Assembly (NCBI GenBank): GCA_050084985.1
Contig: JBITNC010000001.1
Coordinates: forward strand, 39,122,001 to 39,186,000
Reading direction: 5' to 3'
DNA length: 64,000 nucleotides
DNA from: Nageia nagi
Taxonomy: Eukaryota > Pinophyta
Made by a program: the position numbers and the translations under genes
The notes under the pieces: model-generated
What the model saw: the letters and a program-made list of their open reading frames with translations, nothing else
Told to the model about the DNA's origin: nothing
The model's database searches: none
Shown here: positions 58,431-64,000 of the stretch, in pieces
Layout: the number at the start of each line of letters is the position of its first letter
Position numbering within the stretch: the stretch's first letter is position 1

Positions 58431-59880
58431 GTAAACTCCTTGAGGAACCTTTGCAAAATGAGTTGATTCAATCATTTCATGATTATTTTGAATTATTTGT
58501 ATGGTCATATAAAGATATACCTATATTAGATGAAACTTTTGTGGTGCATAAATTTGTTGTCGAGAAAGGAGTACTTCCTATAAAGTAAAAACCAAGAAAG
58601 ATACCTTTTTAGGATTCTTTACTAGTTAAGAAGAAAATTGAGAAACTATTGGAGGTTGGCTTCATTAGGTCCATTGATTATTCAAAATGGATGGCCAATG
58701 TAGTCCTAGTGAAAAAAACTATAGATGAAATTAGAGTATGTACTAATTTTAGAGATCTCAATAAAGCATGTCCAAAATATGATTTCCCACTACCCAATAT
58801 AGATATGATCATAGATAGTTTGATAGCTTATGAGATATAATCATTTATGGATGGATTTTTAGGATATAATCAAATCAAAATCAAGGAAAATGATCAGCAT
58901 CAAATAACCTTTATAACTCCTTGCAGCAACTTTTGCTACAAGCTAATGCCTTTTGGTCTTAAGAATACAAGGGCCACATATCAAAGAGCAATGATGGCCA
59001 TGTTCAATGAGTTCATTCATAAAACAATAGAGGTCTATATAGATGATATCTTGATAAAATTAAAGAATAAAGAAGACCATGTCAAGAATGTAAAAACAAC
59101 ATTTGAAAGGATGAAGTAGTACAAGTTAAGAATCAAGCCTCAAAAATGTGTATTTGGGGTATCATCAGGAAAAATTTTGGGGCACATTATCTCTAGGAGG
59201 GGGGTTGAGGTGGATCCCAACAAGATTAAGGCCATCATAAAAATGTCTCCTCCTATGAATCTCAAGAAATTGAGAAGCCTCCAAGGTAATATTCAAGCTA
59301 TTAGAAGATTCATTTGTTAATTAAAAAATAAGATAGCTCCTATGTCTCATTTACTTAAGAAAGAAGTTGAGTTTAAATGGGATGTTAAGTGTCAAGAAGC
59401 ATTCGATAGAATAAAAGAGTATTTACTACATCCATCAATCTTAGCTCCATATAGGCATGGAGAACCTCTTTAGCTCTATGTCTCAAATATGTAACATGCA
59501 TTTGGGGTAATGTTGGCAAAGAAGGATGAATATGGCAAAGAGAGAGTAGTCTACTTTATTAACAAAACATTGAAAGAATATGAAACCAAGTACACACCCA
59601 TTGAAAAGTTATGTCAATATATAATATTTGCTACTAAGATGTTGAGGCATTATATGATCAATAGCACAACACATGTACTTACTCAAGTAGACTCATTAAG
59701 ATATATGATGTCAAAACCATGCCTCAATGAAAGGTCAACAAAATGGATCATGCTACTTTAGGATTTTGATCTCAAGTTTGTGAAACAAAAATCAATTAAA
59801 TGGTAGGCAGTTGCAGACTTTATTGCAAAATTTCCCATAGAAGATAATACAAAACTTAAAAAAGAATTTTAAGATGAATG
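58431..59880 (+). pseudogene. J reverse transcriptase and first RNase H
   Basis: The frame is mostly continuous with stops: KKIEKLLEVGFIRSIDYSKW near 58,630, RVCTNFRDLNKACPKYDFPL near 58,734, then DGFLGYNQIKIKENDQHQ (58,850), YKLMPFGLKNTRATYQRAM (58,938) and catalytic YIDDILIKLK (about 59,036). KPQKCVFG and LGHIISRRGVEVDPNKI follow. RNase H: APYRHGEPL, VMLAKKDEYGKERVVYFI, then TPIEKLCQYIIFATKMLRHY (59,600). The sequence is Tat type. Stops mostly replace Gln or Trp codons (for example 58,588, 58,612, 59,119). Confidence 0.92.
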
Positions 59881-60420
59881 TGCTTTGGTAGAAACCATAA
59901 AACATACAAAAGAGGACCATCTATGGCCTTCTTTTAAATACAACATCACTACTAGGGTTCCTTTTTCAAAGGTTTCAAAACTCTAGAAAATGTATTTTAA
60001 TGGATTATAGTGTATTCGAGGGTCATGAGTAGGATAAGCAATGATATCACCTCAAAATGATGTTATTCCTATGTCATATAAACTATCATTTGAATTTACT
60101 AACAATAAGGTAGAATATGAAGCTTTCGTATTAAGATTGAAAGCAGCTATAGAGATTTGTGTTACACATTTGCATATTTATGGTGATTCATAGCTAATAG
60201 TGAATCAAGTCAATGAGATCTACAACACTAAGGATGAGAAAATTATTCCATATAAAGTCCTAGTTGCAAAAATTCTTGCTTGATTTAAATTGTACCAATT
60301 AGAGAATATTCCAAGGAATAATAACAAGTTGGAAGATGCAATGGCAAGGGCAGCTTCACTTATACCAATTGAAATAGAAGGTAGAGAGATTACTTACATT
60401 ATCAAGAACTTGGAAACCTC
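59881..60420 (+). pseudogene. J second (archaeal-type) RNase H
   Basis: MYFNGL near 59,990 (the catalytic Asp of the YFDG motif is Asn), SPQNDVIPMSYKLSFEFTNN near 60,050, VEYEAFVLRLKAAIEI near 60,112 (Glu kept), YGDSXLIVNQVNEIYN near 60,180 and the tail LENIPRNNNKLEDAMARAAS near 60,300. The duplicated RNase H between the first RNase H and integrase is a known Tat-lineage trait. It is also present at 366-660. Confidence 0.88.
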
Positions 60421-61692
60421 ATAAATTGTTGAGGAGGACTTGAAAATGATTTGTTTTTATCAAAAGGTTGGTTATGAGGTAAGTGCTTACTACTAACACA
60501 TATTCAAATATTTGAGGGATAACTTTATTAATACCGCACTTGATAAGAGAGAATAGATTAAAATGAAAAGGCTTGTTACAAAATATGCCATTATTGGTGA
60601 TATACTTTATAAAATGTCATTTAATGGTATTATTTTGAGATGTCTTCATGATGAGGAGATTGGAACAACATTAGAGCATGCTCATGGAGGGGCATGTGAA
60701 GGTCATTTCAATGGGAGATCAATTTATGGCAAGTTGATTACGATGGGTTATTGGTGACCCACCATGGAGCATGATTGTTGTCAGCATGTCAAGAAGTGTG
60801 AGAAATGTCAAAAGAATGCACACTTAGAATTTGGATTTGGATTTCATGGGTGTTATCAATCCTCCATCTAGTGAGGGGCACAAGTTTATCTTGGTTGCCA
60901 CTGAATACTACACTAAATTGGTTGAGGTAATTCCTTTGAAAATAGCTATACAACAACATGTTATCAATTTTATCAAAGGATATATCATTTGAAAATTTGG
61001 CATACCTAAAAGGTTAATCATGGATAATGGCACAAATTTTATACGAAAATATATCAAAGAGTTTATAAAAATATGAAGGTTGAATAGAGATTCTCTTCAA
61101 TTTACTATCCCCAAGAAAATGGACAAGCTAAAGCAACAAATAAAATAATCAAGAAGATATTGACAAAAACTATCAAAAAGAATGGTAGGGATTGGCATGA
61201 TCAATTACCATATGCTCTATGGGAATATAGAATAATTGAAAGAATAACAATAGGTGCTACTCCATGATCTCTTGTGTATGGTGATGAAGCAGTTATTCTG
61301 CTTGAAATTGAGATCCCTTCTTTGAGAATTGCACTTAAAGATATCATGAAAGAACCACAATAACAAGAAGCCAAATTAAATCAGCTAGAGACATTAGATG
61401 AGAAAATAATTAATGCACTAGAGCATCTCAAAATATATCAAAAAAGAATAAAGAGGGCTTATGAAAAGAAAATGGTGCCCAAAGAATTTGAGGTTGGGGA
61501 TTTGGTTCTCCAAGAGAATGTTTCTAACACTACAACAAAGGATGAACTTAAATGAAAGTTTGACCCAAATTGGGTTGGTCCATACATCATTACAAAGGTT
61601 TTTAGTAGAGATGCATATATATTATCTACATTGGATGGGGAGTTTCTCAAAAATCCCATCAATGATAGGCACCTAAAGAAGTATCACATCTA
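60421..61692 (+). pseudogene. J integrase
   Basis: The zinc finger reads HAHGGACEGHFNGRSIYGKL near 60,680 and CCQHVKKCEKCQKNAHLE near 60,777. After a frame change the core reads EGHKFILVATEYYTKLVEVI, KFGIPKRLIMDNGTNF (second Asp kept, near 61,025) and GQAKATNKI (Glu replaced by Lys, near 61,125). Then come WHDQLPYALWEYR and VGDLVLQENV near 61,495. The end reads FDPNWVGPYIITKVF and RHLKKYHI, with a stop near 61,692. No chromodomain. The window shows several further in-frame stops. Confidence 0.9.
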
Positions 61693-61889
61693 GGTGACCT
61701 ATGGGTCACCCCATGCATCTATTTTTGTAAAAATGTTACTACAGGAATAAGCATGTAAATAGATGATACAAATTCAAAATAGAAGGTCATTTCAATATCA
61801 TAAGAGGAGTGCTAATGCTCCATGTTTAGTAGGAAAGGATCACCTATGATCCTATTTCATAGTCAAAAATAGCAAAAATAAAAATCATC

Positions 61890-62240
61890 AGATACCCCTT
61901 GGTGCGAAGTTTCAGCTCCTAGATCATAAATTTGCATGCCTCTTGGTAGAGTCTTAGCTCCCATATCATCATCCTAGTTTTATGCCCCTTGGTAGAGTCT
62001 TAGCTCCACCCTTCATTGAAATATGCCTCTTGGTGTAGAGTTTTAGCTCTCATACTCATTGCAATATGCCTCTTGGTAGAGTCTCAACTCCTAATTTTAT
62101 CATTATTCCTCTCAGTAGGAAGTCTAGCTTCAACAAGATCCATGGATAGAACCATTAGTTACATGATATGGTTGCACTCCACATATCAAAATATATCAAA
62201 AATATGGGTAATTATCATCAGTGACCTCTTGGTATATGGC
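61890..62240 (+). repeat. Degenerate repeat of about 50-60 bp after the J integrase
   Basis: At least five copies of a core close to cctcttggtagagtcttagc (at about 61,938, 61,985, 62,027, 62,069 and a weaker one at 62,107), spaced by 40-60 bp. The spacers share atat/cattg words. It lies between integrase and the 3' LTR, outside any supported ORF. Confidence 0.8.
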
Positions 62241-62536
62241 TATGGACCCTAGAACTCTTTCTTTTGTAGGTCATCATTGGAGCTCATGGAGCACATCAAC
62301 ATCAACTATAGGAAACATGGTGGATGTCATATGAGGGGTTTTTCTTAAACTCATACCTTTTTTCAATATGATTTCTCATATTTCTTATATCTCTATCATA
62401 GTTTAATATAAAAATAGACTTATTAGTGTTGGTATTATGCTTGTTAATACTTATCAATATTTGATTGCTAAAACATCTTAGTTGTACTTTGAATAAAAAA
62501 TCTCAATGCACCTAGTGATTTTCAAAATCTCATCCA

Positions 62537-62548
62537 AAGTGGGTCATA
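62537..62548 (+). other. Polypurine tract of J (weak)
   Basis: aaagtgggtcata-type sequence directly before the 3' LTR resembles the aagtggagcat tract of F, but it is interrupted by pyrimidines. Confidence 0.45.
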
Positions 62549-63323
62549 TATTATCGTATAAAATTAATTTATGCATATAAATTAATACATTAGGAAATAT
62601 GTGCCCCCACTTATAGACACGTAGTTCAAGAATATTAATGTTATCTTGGATATGGTCAATATATATAATCGACTTACTATATTCTTGTTTATGTAGGTAC
62701 ATGCCAACCTAAGGAGTAGGTAATATTATTATCTATATAAATAGAGATCTAATAGTAAGTCCACATTAAGGAGATACATGATCCCATATATAGTCTTGAT
62801 GATGACAATCTTTTAGGTGTCTCTTGAAACCACCATTCAAGGTTGGGTTTGTGTACTTCCTTATGAAAGTGTCTTGATGATTGTTAGCTTATTTGAGTAT
62901 CAAACTACAATCATTGACAGTCTATGTGGAGGCATAGAGGTAGTTTGGAATGGACTACAGTCTAACAAAGATCATAGGTGCTCCTTTGTAGATAAAAAAT
63001 ACTATCAATGCTCCTTTCAAGCACAAAATAGACCACCCATGACCCTCTCTTTGGATCACCTTGCTCCATGACTTTGGTTGTATACTCCATTAGTTGTTGA
63101 GGCTTCATCACTATCTTTCATTCATCGATATTAGGTATGTTCCATGAGGTAAGTATACAAACTCAATCTTGCTTGGTGATGTAATTTCAATTCTATTTAT
63201 TCATTATCTTGTATATCAACTTTTCTTGTTATCAATTGCTATCTGTTAGCTAAAAATTTACAAATATCCTTTGAGACTATAGGTATTCATTTATTTGCAT
63301 TATTGAATTTTTATTTGTAAACA
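62549..63323 (+). repeat. 3' LTR of J (775 bp)
   Basis: It starts TATTATCG (TG decayed to TA; TGTTATCA in the 5' copy) and ends gtaaaca, directly before the target duplication ccaat. Only its first 240 bp have a partner at the 5' end. Confidence 0.88.
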
Positions 63324-64000
63324 CCAATGACTTATATTGGAATGATAGCGATTTGTTTGAAATGCTAGCAATTTATACTGGATTGCTAGAAATTCTATCT
63401 AAAAATCTAAAAAACATCATCAAATTAAAATAGAAGGTATATGTTTCAATTTTTGTGAATACTAAAAGTGTAGTTTAGGCATTAAAAATAAAAAATAGAA
63501 AAGAACTCTTTGTTTGTGATTTCCTTTCCTAGATTGCATGTAGGAAGGGTATATGTATGATTAAGGAATATGCATTGTTTTTTACATTATTTAAATAAAT
63601 TATATGAATGTTGTTTATCTTTGTTAGTTTTTGTAATGATGAACAAAATCACCTAATACTTTCCATTACACCCACCTATGCTCTCCATTTGCACCAAAAG
63701 GTGATCTTAGGTGATTAGAATGGGTGCAATAGGAAAGAAATAAATGAACCCTTTTATCTTTTTCTCACTTTTCATCACTAAAATTGGTAAATGAACTCTC
63801 ATTAAATTACTTCTACACTCATAAGAAGGAATTAAATCTCATTACAAAATGGAATGAACATAAGGTTAATTCACTAGGGTTAACGCAAATTCAAACACAT
63901 TAAATTGGTTAAATTACTATATGGGTATTTTTCCTTCACATTAATACTCTTCATAGTTGCCTCATTAATCTGAAAGGGATTTGAAGGATGTTAATTTGAA
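63324..64000 (+). other. Leader of I resumed after J; no gene seen
   Basis: The first 5 bp are the right target duplication. Then leader repeats (to about 63,400) and AT-rich sequence without a supported ORF, up to the window end. Confidence 0.55.

Larger units (their letters stand above)
56903..63323 (+). mobile_element. J: Tat-like Ty3/gypsy element with truncated 5' LTR
   Basis: Target duplication ccaat is exact (56898-56902 and 63324-63328). LTR copies start at 56903 and 62549, and their TATA boxes sit at the same offset (185 bp). A pol with protease, RT, RNase H, second RNase H and integrase lies between. The 5' LTR ends at about 57,142 and joins pol directly, so the rest of the LTR, the primer site and gag are deleted. 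The dual RNase H and RT type place it in the Tat lineage. It is inserted in the leader of I. Confidence 0.92.
55835..64000 (+). mobile_element. I: gypsy-type element, 5' LTR and leader, extends past the window and hosts J
   Basis: 5' LTR (55835-56667), a primer-site candidate (56671 onward), then leader sequence at 56,689-56,902. It resumes after J at 63,329 and runs to the window end. No coding domain of I itself is visible within the window. The LTR is the sister of 30289-31122, where a PMD pseudogene lies upstream in antisense, so I may carry one beyond the window. Confidence 0.75.

Noticed and set aside
62817-63071. 84-codon plus-strand ORF
   Set aside because: It lies wholly inside the 3' LTR of J and shows no recognisable protein pattern.

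Overview
The window is plant nuclear DNA: AT-rich and built almost entirely of decayed, nested LTR retrotransposons of the Ty1/copia and Ty3/gypsy groups, with fragments of two plant gene families, PLS-type pentatricopeptide repeat (PPR) proteins and the plant mobile domain (PMD). No intact cellular gene, tRNA, rRNA or CRISPR array is visible. The depth of nesting and decay suggests a seed plant with a very large genome; a gymnosperm is plausible, but that is inference.

Left block (1-31,122). The window opens inside a plus-strand gypsy pol with a second RNase H domain and an integrase (1-2,096). A minus-strand gypsy element (G1, 4,549-24,909) follows, with LTRs of about 1.9 kb. Its pol (23,505-21,240) begins in the middle of reverse transcriptase. 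Downstream of integrase it carries a long extra ORF that I cannot assign. Two copia elements, A (9,237-14,317) and B (14,355-19,623), both plus strand with perfect 5-bp target duplications, sit only about 30 bp apart inside that ORF. Right of G1 is a minus-strand PMD pseudogene, then a polypurine tract and a plus-strand 3' LTR (30,289-31,122).

Middle block (31,123-47,650). A PPR pseudogene region (33,141-33,760 and 44,865-44,990, minus) is split by element F (33,891-44,864), which keeps only a degenerate gag. The 5' LTR of F is itself split by element G (34,199-39,431), an LTR element without recognisable pol. F contains a 0.7-kb hairpin-forming minisatellite. Right of F lie two oppositely oriented PPR pseudogenes and a 12-bp minisatellite.

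Right block (47,650-64,000). The gag-protease end of a third copia element (C, 49,307-50,603) is interrupted by H (50,604-55,834, minus), a second copy of the G1 family with the same extra ORF. H is interrupted by the 5' LTR of I (55,835-56,667), whose leader is interrupted by J (56,903-63,323). J is a dual-RNase-H gypsy with a perfect ccaat target duplication and a 5' LTR cut off shortly after its TATA box.

The insertion order can be read from target duplications and split homologies: C, then H, I and J; G1, then A and B; the PPR locus, then F and G. The most interesting signals are the conserved extra ORF shared by G1 and H, the antisense PMD next to a 3' LTR, two independent LTR-to-pol deletion junctions, and a recurrent Glu-to-Lys change at the catalytic glutamate of four of the five integrase cores that can be read.
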